A stretch of 64,000 bases of DNA from Paraburkholderia graminis C4D1M (GTDB lineage Bacteria > Pseudomonadota > Gammaproteobacteria > Burkholderiales > Burkholderiaceae), in assembly GCF_000172415.1 (NCBI RefSeq), contig NZ_ABLD01000002.1, positions 248,001 through 312,000 of the forward strand, given 5' to 3'. The notes beneath the pieces are model-generated. The model was not told the DNA's origin, did no database searches, and saw only the letters and a program-made list of their open reading frames with translations. Below, piece by piece: positions 27,082 to 36,729 of the stretch. A program made the translations under genes and the position numbers. Every line of letters begins with the position of its first letter. The stretch's first letter is position 1.

Positions 27082-27430
27082 ACGCTCAGGCAACCTGGAA
27101 AAAGTGTGCGCCGCCCGCTAGCCGCGAAGCAGCGAACCAGCAAGCACAACGGATAAGCAAGCTGGCGGCGAAAGCTGGATAGACCAGTATACCGAGATTG
27201 CGTTCCCGCCCCATCGAGCGATGCCGGCGAGCAGTGCCATCCAACGGCGCGTCCGGGAGCCGCATTTGCTACCGCCCTTGCTGCCGGCCATGCCGCGCAC
27301 GCCGGCGATGCCGACGCGACTACGCGCCGCCGACGCGCATTGCCGTCGAATGCGGTCCGGTTTGCTCCGGCTCTGTATACTTGTGCACTTTCCTGAAAAT
27401 GCCACCCGTGATAAGGCCAGCTCCGCCTAC
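27082..27430. other. Divergent promoter gap between hpnM and hpnN
   Basis: About 350 GC-rich bases. The hpnN frame is open upstream to 27221 but the signal-anchor start is the ATG at 27431, so I treat the gap as regulatory. No operator-like palindrome was found. Confidence 0.4.
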
Positions 27431-30046
27431 ATGCTGAAGTCATCTATCGTTCGCCTCGTCGCCTACTCGGTGCGCCATCCGCTGCGGATCATCGCACTGT
27501 CGATCGTGCTCGCCGTCCTGAGCGGGATCTATGTCGCGCATCACTTCAAGATCAACACGGACATCAGCCGTCTCATCGAAACGGACAAGCAATGGTCCAC
27601 GCTCGAGCATGCGATGGACCAGGCCTTCCCCGATCGCGGCGAAACGGTGCTGGTCGTCGTGGAGGCGCGCGCGCCCGAATTCGCCGACGCTGCCGCGAAC
27701 GCGCTCACGGCCGCGCTGAGGGCCGAGACGAAGGAGTTCGTCGCGGTCTCGCAGCCCGCCGGCGGGCCGTTCTTCGAACACAACGGCCTGCTGTTCCCGT
27801 CGACGGAAGAAGTCATGTCGACCACCTCGCAACTGGTGCAGTCGCGCCCGCTCGTGAACACGCTCGCGCACGACCCGAGTCTCACGGGACTCGCCGGCAC
27901 GCTCACCACGAGCCTCTTACTGCCGCTGCAAATCGGCCAGGTGAAGCTTTCGGACATGAGCCGCCTGTTGTCGCAAAGCGCCAACACGCTCGATCTCGTG
28001 CTGGCGGGCAAGCCCGCTGCCTTCTCGTGGCGCGCGTTCGTCGATAAGAGTGCGGCCACCAATCCGGCGCGCGCATTCGTGGTCGTGCAGCCGGTCGTGA
28101 ACTACGATGCGCTCGAGCCCGGCGCAAGCGCGTCGAAGGCGATCCGCGATACAGCCGCTTCGCTGCACCTTGACTCGCGCTATGGCGCGAGCGTGCGCCT
28201 GACCGGCGAACAGCCGCTCGCCGACGAGGAATTCGCGTCGGTCAAGGACGGTGCAGTGCTCAACGGCATCGGCACGTTCGTCGTCGTGCTGGTGATCTTG
28301 TGGCTCGCGCTGCGCTCGGGCCGCATGATCGCCGCGGTCTTCATCACGCTCTTCGTCGGGCTGGCGATCACCGCGGCGCTCGGCCTCATGATGGTCGGCG
28401 CGCTGAACATGATCTCGGTTGCGTTCATGGTGCTGTTCGTCGGACTCGGCGTGGACTTCGGCGTGCAGTTCGGCGTCAAGTATCGTGAGGAGCGCAATCG
28501 CGACGACCGGCTGTCCGCCGCCCTCGCCCATACCGCGCACAGTATCGGCGTGCCGCTCACGCTCGCGGCGGTCGCCGTCGCGCTCAGCTTCTTCTCGTTT
28601 CTGCCGACGGCGTATCGCGGCGTGTCCGAGCTCGGCGAGATTGCCGGCGTCGGCATGTTCGTCGCGTATCTGACCAACATGACGTTGCTGCCGGCATTGC
28701 TGAAGATCTTCAATCCGCCGGGCGAGCCCGCATCGCCTGGCTTCAAACAGCTTGCTCCCGTCGACGACTTCCTTGCTCGTCACCGCAAGCCCGTGCTGAT
28801 CGGCACGTTGATCGTCGTGATCGGCGCGACGCCGTTGCTCACGCGTCTGCACTTCGACTTCAATCCGCTGCATCTGAAAGATCCGCATACGGAGTCGATG
28901 GCCACGCTGTTGTCGCTGAAGGATTCGCCCGAGGCCGCGGTGAACAACGTGCATGCGCTCGCGCCCTCGCTTGTCGACGCGGACCGCATGGCCGAGCGCT
29001 TGCGCGCGTTGCCCGAAGTCGGCCGCGTGACGACGCTCGACACGTTCGTTCCGGCGCAGCAGCAACAAAAGATGATGCTGATCGCAAGCGCCGCGCAGCA
29101 ACTGCTGCCCGCGCTTCAACAGCAGCCCGCGCCGCAAGCCACGGACGCCGTGCGCGTCGCGGCGCTCAAGCGCGCGTCGAACCAGCTCTCGCTCGCCGCC
29201 GACGATCACCCCGGCCCCGGCGCGGCCGAAGCCAAACACTTGTCGGACACGCTGCAAAAGCTCGCCGCCGCCGATGCCGCCACGCGCGACCGCGCCGAAA
29301 ACGCGATGTCCGAGCCGCTCCGCATTGCGCTCAAGCAACTCGAAAACCTGCTGCAGCCGACTGAAATCACGCGCGACAATCTGCCGAAGGAAATTTCGAA
29401 GGGCTGGGTCTCGAAAGATGGCCGGGCGCTCGTCGACATCGCGCCGAAAGTAAAACCGGGCGCCGATCCGAATGACGACGTCGCGCTCGCCCGCTTCGCG
29501 CATGCGGTGAAGAAGGCCGAGCCGGGCGCGATTGGCGGGCCGATCTCGATCCTGCATTCCGCGGACACGATCATCAAGGCGTTCCTGCAGGCTGCCGGCT
29601 GGGCGCTGCTGTCCATCGCGATCCTGTTGTGGGTCGCGCTGCGGCGCCTCGGCGACATGTTGCGCACGCTGGTTCCGTTGCTCGTGTCGGCGCTCGTCAC
29701 GCTCGAATTGTGCGTGGTGTTCGGCATGCCGCTGAACTTCGCGAATATCATCGCATTGCCGCTGATGCTCGGCGTCGGCGTGGCCTTCAAGATTTACTTC
29801 GTGATGGCGTGGCGCAATGGCCAGACCGGCCTGTTGCAGTCGAGCCTGACGCATGCCGTGCTGTTCAGCGCCGCGACCACGGCGACGGCGTTCGGCAGCC
29901 TCTGGCTATCGCATCATCCGGGGACGTCCAGCATGGGTCGCCTGCTGGCGCTTTCGCTCTTTTGCACACTCATCGGCGCCGTGGTTTTTCAACCTGTGCT
30001 GATGGGCAAGCCGCGCCCACGTCGCGCGAAGCACCAAGGAATATAA
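27431..30046 (+). CDS. hpnN: Hopanoid transporter HpnN (RND/MMPL family)
   Basis: An 871-residue RND protein. The first membrane segment ([22 protein letters not shown], about residues 18-39) is followed by a large periplasmic domain, a cluster of membrane segments around residues 275-440 containing [25 protein letters not shown], a second periplasmic domain, and a last cluster. This duplicated 1+5 topology is typical of HpnN, shown in other bacteria to move hopanoids to the outer membrane. It ends two bases before the MlaA-like gene and is probably co-transcribed with it. Confidence 0.94.
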   Translation: MLKSSIVRLVAYSVRHPLRIIALSIVLAVLSGIYVAHHFKINTDISRLIETDKQWSTLEHAMDQAFPDRGETVLVVVEARAPEFADAAANALTAALRAETKEFVAVSQPAGGPFFEHNGLLFPSTEEVMSTTSQLVQSRPLVNTLAHDPSLTGLAGTLTTSLLLPLQIGQVKLSDMSRLLSQSANTLDLVLAGKPAAFSWRAFVDKSAATNPARAFVVVQPVVNYDALEPGASASKAIRDTAASLHLDSRYGASVRLTGEQPLADEEFASVKDGAVLNGIGTFVVVLVILWLALRSGRMIAAVFITLFVGLAITAALGLMMVGALNMISVAFMVLFVGLGVDFGVQFGVKYREERNRDDRLSAALAHTAHSIGVPLTLAAVAVALSFFSFLPTAYRGVSELGEIAGVGMFVAYLTNMTLLPALLKIFNPPGEPASPGFKQLAPVDDFLARHRKPVLIGTLIVVIGATPLLTRLHFDFNPLHLKDPHTESMATLLSLKDSPEAAVNNVHALAPSLVDADRMAERLRALPEVGRVTTLDTFVPAQQQQKMMLIASAAQQLLPALQQQPAPQATDAVRVAALKRASNQLSLAADDHPGPGAAEAKHLSDTLQKLAAADAATRDRAENAMSEPLRIALKQLENLLQPTEITRDNLPKEISKGWVSKDGRALVDIAPKVKPGADPNDDVALARFAHAVKKAEPGAIGGPISILHSADTIIKAFLQAAGWALLSIAILLWVALRRLGDMLRTLVPLLVSALVTLELCVVFGMPLNFANIIALPLMLGVGVAFKIYFVMAWRNGQTGLLQSSLTHAVLFSAATTATAFGSLWLSHHPGTSSMGRLLALSLFCTLIGAVVFQPVLMGKPRPRRAKHQGI

Positions 30047-30048
30047 GC

Positions 30049-31167
30049 ATGAAACTGCGTACCACTGTGCTGGCGTTCGCCGCCACCGGCCTCATATCGG
30101 GCTGCGCGACCGGTCCTGAGCGCAAGCCAGGCGATCCGTTCGAGCCGATGAACCGGGCGGTGTTCAACTTCAACGACGGCCTCGACCGCTACGTCGCGGT
30201 GCCCGTCGCGAAGGGCTATCAGAAGGTGACGCCGCAACCGCTGCGCACGGCCGTGAGCAACTTCTTCTCGAACCTCGGCGACCTCAGCAACGCCGCGAAC
30301 GCGCTGCTGCAATTGAAGATCACCGACGCGACCGAGGACATCATCCGTTTCGCGTTCAACTCGACGTTCGGTCTTGGCGGCCTGCTCGATTGGGCGACGC
30401 CCGCCGGCTTGCCGAAGCATCACCAGGATTTTGGACTGACGCTTGGGCATTGGGGCATTCCGTCGGGACCGTATCTGGTCTTGCCGCTGTTCGGCCCGAG
30501 CACGGTGCGCGACAGCATGGGGCTGGTGGTGGACGTGAAGTTCAATCCGTTGAACTACATGGAGCCGGCGGTGCGTAATCCGCTGTATGTGCTGCAGTTC
30601 GTGAGCGTGCGCTCGGACCTGCTCGGCGCGACGGATCTGCTGCAACAGGCGGCGTTGGACAAATACTCGTTCGTGCGCGACGCGTACACGCAGCAACGGC
30701 GGGCGCGTCTGCGCGGCACGAGCGATAACGCGGCGCCGCTGCCGGAATACGACGATGAGGGCGACTCGGGCGCCGCGACGGTTCCGGCGAAAGGCGCTGC
30801 GGCAGGCGCGCCGGCCGCGCTGCCGAACTACGCGGACCCGGGCGATACGGCGGGGACGCCCGATGCGGCGTCTGGTGCGGCTACGGGCGCGCCGGCGGGG
30901 GTGCCGGCGGCAGTGCCGGATTACACGGACCCGGGGGAGGCGCCGGCGGGTGGTGCGGCGGGTGGTGCGGCGGGTGGTGCGGCGGGTGGTGCGGCGGGTG
31001 GTGCGGCGGGTGGTGCGGCGGGTGGTGCGGCGGGTGGTGCGAATGCGGGAGCGAATGCTGGAGCAACTGCACCGCCTGCGGCTTCCGCGCCGGGCACAAC
31101 CACGCCGGCTCCGCAGTCTGCGCCTGCTGATAATAAACAGCCGGCTTCGGCGCCCGCCGCGCAATAA
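30049..31167 (+). CDS. mlaA: MlaA/VacJ-family outer-membrane lipoprotein with a repeat-rich tail
   Basis: A 372-residue lipoprotein with lipobox LISGC (Cys19). Residues about 25-235 form the MlaA domain (DPFEPMNRAVFNFNDGLDRY, RFAFNSTFGLGGLLDWATPAGLPKHHQDFG, GPYLVLPLFGPSTVRD). MlaA forms the outer-membrane part of the Mla retrograde lipid system. The C-terminal about 130 residues are Ala/Pro/Gly-rich with repeated PxYxDPGxxA and a run of GGAA units, a likely disordered tail. The gene follows hpnN by two bases, beside an HpnM and in a hopanoid locus, so a hopanoid- or lipid-trafficking role is inferred. Usual MlaA is about 230-260 residues. Confidence 0.85.
   Translation: MKLRTTVLAFAATGLISGCATGPERKPGDPFEPMNRAVFNFNDGLDRYVAVPVAKGYQKVTPQPLRTAVSNFFSNLGDLSNAANALLQLKITDATEDIIRFAFNSTFGLGGLLDWATPAGLPKHHQDFGLTLGHWGIPSGPYLVLPLFGPSTVRDSMGLVVDVKFNPLNYMEPAVRNPLYVLQFVSVRSDLLGATDLLQQAALDKYSFVRDAYTQQRRARLRGTSDNAAPLPEYDDEGDSGAATVPAKGAAAGAPAALPNYADPGDTAGTPDAASGAATGAPAGVPAAVPDYTDPGEAPAGGAAGGAAGGAAGGAAGGAAGGAAGGAAGGANAGANAGATAPPAASAPGTTTPAPQSAPADNKQPASAPAAQ
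30949..31041 (+). repeat. 12-bp tandem array in the mlaA-like gene
   Basis: Seven exact copies of ggtggtgcggcg plus a 9-base partial copy, each adding Gly-Gly-Ala-Ala to the lipoprotein tail. A unit divisible by three keeps the frame whatever the copy number. Confidence 0.95.
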
Positions 31168-31566
31168 GAGCCATCGGCGAGTCATGGTCCGAGGTGGGCG
31201 GGGATAGGCAAGCAGTCCGCTTATAAAGTGCCGCAGGCAGTCGGGCGGCAGATGGGTGTGCTCAGGCGGGCGAGGATAGCAGAGCAGTCGGATCGAAGTG
31301 GCGGCAGGTGGGTGCGCCGCCGCAGGTGGGTTTGCCGCAGGTGGGTTCGCCGCAGGTGGGTTTGCCGCAGGTGGGTTTGCCGCAGGTGGGTTCGCCGCAG
31401 GTGGGTTCGCCGCAGGTGCGTTTTCGGCAAGTAGGCGTCATAGCTGAACGTCGCAGATAAGCACTGCGCGGATGGGCGAGCAGCGGCTGGCCGTGCCAGA
31501 ACTGTGCGGATGCGGCGCGGGCGACCGGGGCAAAACTACTGGCCCAGCCGCCCTCACCGCGCGCAG
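31168..31566. repeat. Non-coding gap with a 15-bp tandem array
   Basis: Between the mlaA-like gene and hpnG. From 31302 to about 31425 a 15-base unit, gccgcaggtgggttt with c/t change at the last positions, is repeated about eight times. Both strands are open through it only because the unit is a multiple of three; the peptides are pure repeat (such as RRWVC or HLRQT) and have no family. Confidence 0.85.
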
Positions 31567-32316
31567 TCAAGCCACGCGCATATCCAACGCACGAGCCGCG
31601 CCAAGCGCATGCCGCGCCTGCACCAACGAAACCCGCGCGGCGCGAGCATCGACAGCCACCTGAATCAGCGCGCCAATCTGCGACGGCTGCCGCAGCAGTT
31701 CACGCAAAATCGGCGCAAGCGCGGTACTGCCGTCGTCGCGCAGTCCCGCAGTCGCCGCCGACGGCAACGTGCGCCACGCCGGATCGACAATCGCGCGGCA
31801 TACGGCGAACGGCAAGCCGCGCGCCGCGGCCACCGCGCCCGCCAGATGCGACTCCATATCCACAGCCAACGCGCCCGTCGAGCGATGGAGCGCGCGCTTG
31901 TCATCGGCGGACATGAGCGGTGCGGCGACCGCGGCCATTGGACCGCGCCGCAAGCGCGACGCGAGCGGCGCGGTTCCGAGCGCGGCGGCGAGCCGGTTGG
32001 CCCAGGCGGCGTCGGTCGGAACGCGGCCGAACGGGCCCACGACTGCATCCGCGATAACCAGCGCGCCCGGCTTCAGATCCGGCGCGAGACCGCCCGCCGT
32101 CCCGAAGCTGACGATGCCCGAGCAACCGCGCGCCACCGCCGCGCTCAGCGCGCGCTCGAGCAGATCGGCGCGTGCCGCGTACACGACTTCGACGCCCTCG
32201 CCGCGCGCAATCCGCGCCTCGAAGGCCATGCCCGTCACGACGATCACCGGCAGATCGCCAGAGCCCGAGCGTGAGCCGGCATCCGCATCGGCGGACCGCC
32301 CTGTTGAACGAACCAT
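31567..32316 (-). CDS. hpnG: Hopanoid-associated phosphorylase HpnG
   Basis: A 249-residue nucleoside phosphorylase/nucleosidase-fold protein. It has VVTGMAFEARIA at the start, SFGTAGGLAPDLKPGALVIADAV and MESHLAGAVAAARGLPFAVCRAIVDPA, the family's purine- and ribose-binding segments. HpnG removes adenine from adenosylhopane to give ribosylhopane, the step after HpnH. It lies three bases downstream of shc and is the last gene of the hpnDEFG unit. Confidence 0.92.
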   Translation of the reverse strand: MVRSTGRSADADAGSRSGSGDLPVIVVTGMAFEARIARGEGVEVVYAARADLLERALSAAVARGCSGIVSFGTAGGLAPDLKPGALVIADAVVGPFGRVPTDAAWANRLAAALGTAPLASRLRRGPMAAVAAPLMSADDKRALHRSTGALAVDMESHLAGAVAAARGLPFAVCRAIVDPAWRTLPSAATAGLRDDGSTALAPILRELLRQPSQIGALIQVAVDARAARVSLVQARHALGAARALDMRVA

Positions 32317-32319
32317 CCG

Positions 32320-34371
32320 TTACATCCCGACCGCGACGCGCGTGAGCCCGTTGCGCTTCAGATGACGGTACCGCGCCAGCGCCCACAGCGGGAAGAACTT
32401 GCGATAACCGTGGTAACGCAGATAAAACACGCGCGGGAAGCCCGTCGCCGTAAAGCGCGTCTCGTCCCACAGACCATGCTCACGCTGTTCGCGCTGCAAG
32501 TACTCGATGCCGCGCGCCACAGCCTCGTGATCGACCTCGCCCGCCGCCATCAAACCCATCAGCGCCCATGCCGTTTGCGACGCCGTGCTCGGCGCGCGCT
32601 CGTAGCCGCGATAGTCGAGCTTGTAGCTCTCGCCGCCCTCGCCCCAGCCGCCGTCTTCGTTTTGAATCGACAGAAGCCATTGCGCGGCGCGCCGGATGCG
32701 CGGATCGTCGTGCGGCAGGCCGGCCGCGTTCAGCGAACACAGCGCAGTCCACGTCCCGTAGATGTAGTTCAGGCCCCAGCGGCCGTACCAGCTACCGTCG
32801 GCTTCCTGCTCCTTCAGCATGTAGTCGAGCGCGCGTTGCGCCGGTTCGCTGTTCTGCGGGAATTCGCCAAGCTGCGCGAGCATCGACAGGCAACGGCCCG
32901 ACACGTCCGCGGTCGGCGGATCGAGCAATGCGCCGTGATCCGAGAACGGAATGTTGTTCAGGTAGTACTGCGTGTTTTCGGGCTCGAATGCGCCCCAGCC
33001 GCCGTCGCTGCTCTGCATACCGACGACCCATTCGCGCGCCCGCGCAATCGCTTCGCGGTCGGCGCCCGAGTGCGTGAGCGCCTCCGAGCGATGCATCGCC
33101 ATCGCGACCACTGCCGTATCGTCGACGTCGGGGTAATACGCGTTGTTGTACTGGAACGCCCAGCCGCCGGGACGCACATTGGGCCTGCGCGAAATCCAGT
33201 CGCCGCGCACATCCAGAATTTGCAGCGGACGCAGCCACGCAAGGCCGCGCTCGGCCGCCTGCTCGGCGCGCGCGTCGCCCGTTTCGAGCAGCGCATGCGC
33301 GGCGAGCGACGTGTCCCATACCGGCGACAGACACGGCTGGCAATACGCTTCGTCGTCCTTGATGACGAGCAGCTTTTCAATCGACCGGCGCGCGATCGCT
33401 CGATTCGGATGATCGGCCGGATAGCCGAGCACGTCGTACATCATCACCGAGTTGGCCATCGCCGGGAAAATCGCGCCGAGGCCGTCTTCCCCGTTCAGAC
33501 GCTGATCGACGAACGCCACCGCCTCGCGCACCGCGCGCTCGCGCGTGGCTTTCGGGAACAGGCCGTCGACCGCTCGCAGCACGGTATCCACGACACGGAA
33601 AAAGCCGAACCAGCCGACGTGCTGATGCGGCGCGCGCGCCGGCATGCCGGTGTTCACCGGTGCGCCGCGGAACAGTTCGTCGATGCGCACGCGGCGCGGA
33701 TTGCGCGCGAGCGGCCGCTTGGCGTTGAGCACGAGCAGCGGCACGATGACCGTGCGCGCCCAGTACGACACCTTCGACAGATGGAACGGGAACCACATCG
33801 GCAGCAGCGTGATTTCGACGGGCATCATCGGCACCGCGCGCCATGACACCACGCCGAAGAGCGCGAGCAGGATGCGCGTGAACACGTTCACGGTTTCCGC
33901 GCCGCCGTGCGCGAGAATCGCTTCGCGCGCGCGGACCATGTGCTCGGCATCCACGGGATCGCCGATCATCTTCAGCGCGAAGTACGCCTTCACGCTTGCG
34001 CTGATGTCGATGGCGCCGTCGGTGAAAAGCGGCCAGCCGCCGTTCGGCAACTGGATGCGGCGCAGATAGCGCGCGATCTTCTGCTCCAGCTCCACGTTCG
34101 GCGTCTCGCCGAGGTAGTGGACCAGCAACACGTATTCGGCGGGGATGGTTGCGTCCGCCTCGAGTTCGTAGACCCAGTGGCCGTCCGGTTTCTGCGCGGC
34201 GAGAATGGCATCGGTCGCGCGCGTGATGGCGGCGTCGAGCGAAGGAGCCAACACGGCGGATGCTTCGGCTGCGGCGGCTGCACTGTTCGCCGCGGCCTGC
34301 GCGTTCTGCGCCTCGCCGGCGGTTTCGGGCATGGCGGCGCCCAGCACATGGGCTTGAGATAAGTCGTTCAT
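32320..34371 (-). CDS. shc: Squalene-hopene cyclase
   Basis: A 683-residue class II triterpene cyclase that folds squalene into hopene. The proton-donor motif DVDDTA is near residue 413, and several QW repeats are visible (QLPNGGWPLF, QSSDGGWGAFEPEN, QEADGSWYGRWGLNY, QNEDGGWGEGGESY). Active-site aromatics typical of Shc are in the central region. An Ala-rich N-terminal extension of about 45 residues precedes the usual start of the family. The hpnE stop overlaps its start (TGATG), so the two are coupled. Confidence 0.97.
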   Translation of the reverse strand: MNDLSQAHVLGAAMPETAGEAQNAQAAANSAAAAAEASAVLAPSLDAAITRATDAILAAQKPDGHWVYELEADATIPAEYVLLVHYLGETPNVELEQKIARYLRRIQLPNGGWPLFTDGAIDISASVKAYFALKMIGDPVDAEHMVRAREAILAHGGAETVNVFTRILLALFGVVSWRAVPMMPVEITLLPMWFPFHLSKVSYWARTVIVPLLVLNAKRPLARNPRRVRIDELFRGAPVNTGMPARAPHQHVGWFGFFRVVDTVLRAVDGLFPKATRERAVREAVAFVDQRLNGEDGLGAIFPAMANSVMMYDVLGYPADHPNRAIARRSIEKLLVIKDDEAYCQPCLSPVWDTSLAAHALLETGDARAEQAAERGLAWLRPLQILDVRGDWISRRPNVRPGGWAFQYNNAYYPDVDDTAVVAMAMHRSEALTHSGADREAIARAREWVVGMQSSDGGWGAFEPENTQYYLNNIPFSDHGALLDPPTADVSGRCLSMLAQLGEFPQNSEPAQRALDYMLKEQEADGSWYGRWGLNYIYGTWTALCSLNAAGLPHDDPRIRRAAQWLLSIQNEDGGWGEGGESYKLDYRGYERAPSTASQTAWALMGLMAAGEVDHEAVARGIEYLQREQREHGLWDETRFTATGFPRVFYLRYHGYRKFFPLWALARYRHLKRNGLTRVAVGM

Positions 34372-35666
34372 CAGCGTTCCATCGGTTGATTCAGCAGCGT
34401 ATCCGCGGCCTTCTGGCCGGAGCGGATCGCGCCTTCAATCGTCGCGGGCAGGCCGGTAGCCGTCCAGTCTCCCGCGAGCATCAGATTATTCCAGCGAGTG
34501 CGCGTGCCGGGACGCAGCGTTTCCTGGTCCGGCAGCGCGGCGAATGTCGCATTCCTGTCGACGACGACTTGCCAGTCCGGCATCGGCGCGGCGGGCAGAT
34601 TGGCCGCCTGCGCGACATCGGCCCACACGCGCGCCGCAAGCTCTTCGGCGGGCGTGTCGATGAGCGATTCCGCGCCGTGGATCGTCGCCGACAGACGCCC
34701 GTCGAACGCGAACAGCCACTGCGCCGTTCCGTTGACGAGGCCGGTCACGGACGGCAAGCCGAACGGCGGCTCCACCGCGAAATACACGCTGACGGTCGCG
34801 GTAAAGCGAGTCGGCGCGCGCAAACCGGGAACCAGCGTCTGCGCGACGTCCGGCGGCACGGCGAGGATCGCGGCATGGTTCGCGTCGAGCGCGATGGTTT
34901 CATCGACGAAATTCAGTGCCTTTACGCGGTTCGAATTCGACGTTGCGCTCGCGCTCACGTTGGCGCTTTCGGCGAACACGAGGTTTTCGAGCCGCGAGCC
35001 GAGTTCGATGGTCGCGCCGCCATGCTGCAGCAGGCGCAACGCCGGGTCGACGAAAGCATGGCTCAGGCCGTTGCGCGCAACCAGCGGACGGCACGCCAGA
35101 CCGCCGGCAATCAGCGTCTCGCGCACCATCGCCGCGGTGAGTTCCGCCGACGCCTCGCGCGGCTCGACGCCGAGCATCGCGCGAAACAGCGGCGCCAGCA
35201 GACGGTCCCACAGCGGGCCGTTGCTGCGCATGGTCTGCGCGACACTGCGGCCGGGCTTCGCGAACAACAGCGGCACCACGCTCAGGTAATCGCCGGGGCC
35301 GGTGTTCGGCACGCGCGCGTTCGGGTCGAAGATCCACCACGGCAGTCGCCCCGGCGACATGCGCACCGTCCAGCGCGCCCGCGTGGCGAGGTCGACGAAG
35401 GGCAATTCCGGCAGCGCCGGCCCCGTGAGTTCGTCCGCCGAGCCGATCGCCCGAAGGTAGTTCAGCGTGGCCGCGTTGCCCGACATGATCAGGTGATTGC
35501 CGCTGTCGATCGTCGCGCCGAGCTTCGCGTCGTAATACGAACGGCACCGGCCGCCGGCCTGCGCGGCCGCTTCGTGCAACACGACCCGCGCCCCGCGCCG
35601 CTGCAACTGCACGGCGGCGGCGAGGCCGGCGAGACCCGCGCCGACCACATGTACGAGCCTCGGCAT
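34371..35666 (-). CDS. hpnE: Hydroxysqualene dehydroxylase HpnE
   Basis: A 431-residue flavoprotein. The FAD dinucleotide motif is VVGAGLAGLAAAVQLQRRGARVVLHEA (residues 6-32), and the C-terminal FAD word is LMLAGDWTATGLPATIEGAIRSG. HpnE reduces hydroxysqualene to squalene in the HpnC-D-E route. The frame is open upstream into hpnD, but the ATG at 35666, four bases after the hpnD stop, starts the FAD motif, so I use it. Its stop overlaps the shc start. Confidence 0.93.
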   Translation of the reverse strand: MPRLVHVVGAGLAGLAAAVQLQRRGARVVLHEAAAQAGGRCRSYYDAKLGATIDSGNHLIMSGNAATLNYLRAIGSADELTGPALPELPFVDLATRARWTVRMSPGRLPWWIFDPNARVPNTGPGDYLSVVPLLFAKPGRSVAQTMRSNGPLWDRLLAPLFRAMLGVEPREASAELTAAMVRETLIAGGLACRPLVARNGLSHAFVDPALRLLQHGGATIELGSRLENLVFAESANVSASATSNSNRVKALNFVDETIALDANHAAILAVPPDVAQTLVPGLRAPTRFTATVSVYFAVEPPFGLPSVTGLVNGTAQWLFAFDGRLSATIHGAESLIDTPAEELAARVWADVAQAANLPAAPMPDWQVVVDRNATFAALPDQETLRPGTRTRWNNLMLAGDWTATGLPATIEGAIRSGQKAADTLLNQPMER

Positions 35667-35670
35667 CGGC

Positions 35671-36519
35671 TCAGAAAAGCGCGTAACGCGCGACGATCCA
35701 CAGCAGGCGCAGCTTCGGCTTGCTGACTTTCGTGCGCGGAATGTCGAAACCGCGCTCGAGGGTCCGCTCGAGCAGCACGCGATACACGCCGGACATGATG
35801 CGCGGCGCGCGCACGTGGCTGCGCGGCTCGTGGTCCATGATCGCGTCGGACGCGGCGAAGTGTGCCTTGGCCCGCTCGGCAAGCGTCGCGCAGACGCGCG
35901 GCAGCGACGGGTCGTCGGCGATCTGCGTTGGGTTTTCGACGGCGATGCCTTCGCGCGCCAGCAACTCGCGCGGCAGATAGCAACGGTTGATGCCGGCGTC
36001 TTCGTCGATGTCGCGAAGAATGTTCGTGAGCTGCAGCGCACGGCCCAGATGGTGCGCCAGCAAACGACCCGGCTCCTCCTGCATCCCGAATATTCTCACC
36101 GATAGACGGCCCGCCGCACTCGCGACGCGGTCGCAATACAGGTCGAGCGTGGCTTCGTCGGGCGCGCAGATGTCGCCGGCGGCGTCCATCGCCATGCCGT
36201 CGATCATCGCGTGAAAATCCTCGCGCTGCAGATGGAACGTGTGAATGTGCCGCGTCAGCGCGCGCAACGAAGCGCGCGGCGCACCCGCATAGCAGGCGTC
36301 GATGTCGGCGCGCCAGCGCTCGAGCGCGGCTGCGCGGTCGGCGCGCGGCAGATCGCTGTCGGCGATGTCGTCGACGGCGCGGCAAAAAGCGTAGACCTGA
36401 TACATCGCGTCGCGCTGCGCGGCCGGCAGGATGCGCATTGCGAGATAAAACGAGCTGCCGGATGTGGCGGCAGCGGCGTCGATTTCAGTATCGTCCACGA
36501 CAAGATTGGAAACAGCCAA
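35671..36519 (-). CDS. hpnD: Presqualene diphosphate synthase HpnD
   Basis: A 282-residue trans-isoprenyl synthase of the squalene/phytoene type. The first Asp-rich motif is VDDIAD (Asp50, 51 and 54) and the second is LTNILRDIDEDAG, which bind the diphosphates through Mg2+. HpnD joins two farnesyl diphosphates to presqualene diphosphate. It is the first gene of the hpnD-hpnE-shc-hpnG unit, all closely spaced or overlapping. The companion HpnC, which makes hydroxysqualene, is not encoded in this window. Confidence 0.94.
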   Translation of the reverse strand: MAVSNLVVDDTEIDAAAATSGSSFYLAMRILPAAQRDAMYQVYAFCRAVDDIADSDLPRADRAAALERWRADIDACYAGAPRASLRALTRHIHTFHLQREDFHAMIDGMAMDAAGDICAPDEATLDLYCDRVASAAGRLSVRIFGMQEEPGRLLAHHLGRALQLTNILRDIDEDAGINRCYLPRELLAREGIAVENPTQIADDPSLPRVCATLAERAKAHFAASDAIMDHEPRSHVRAPRIMSGVYRVLLERTLERGFDIPRTKVSKPKLRLLWIVARYALF

Positions 36520-36729
36520 GACGATCTCCGCAGGAGGGCGCCCGCTGAAAGGCGTTCAGGAATTTTTTATGCCTCGCCGCAGGGCGGGCGGTCCGCGCGC
36601 GCGGACACGCGCGAAACAGACGGCTGGGATGCCGGAAACGGCGAAAAGTATATCAACGTTTGTCGGACGACGCAGTTTCCGCTGCTGTATACGGGGGCGA
36701 GCCGCCAGATCGCCCGGCGACAGACGATG

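Noticed and set aside
27917..29854. 645-codon minus-strand open frame
   Set aside because: Shadow of hpnN, with Arg/His/Glu-rich composition typical of complement frames in GC-rich genomes.
30881..31174. Minus-strand frame encoding HHPPHHPP repeats
   Set aside because: Complement of the GGAA array in the lipoprotein gene.
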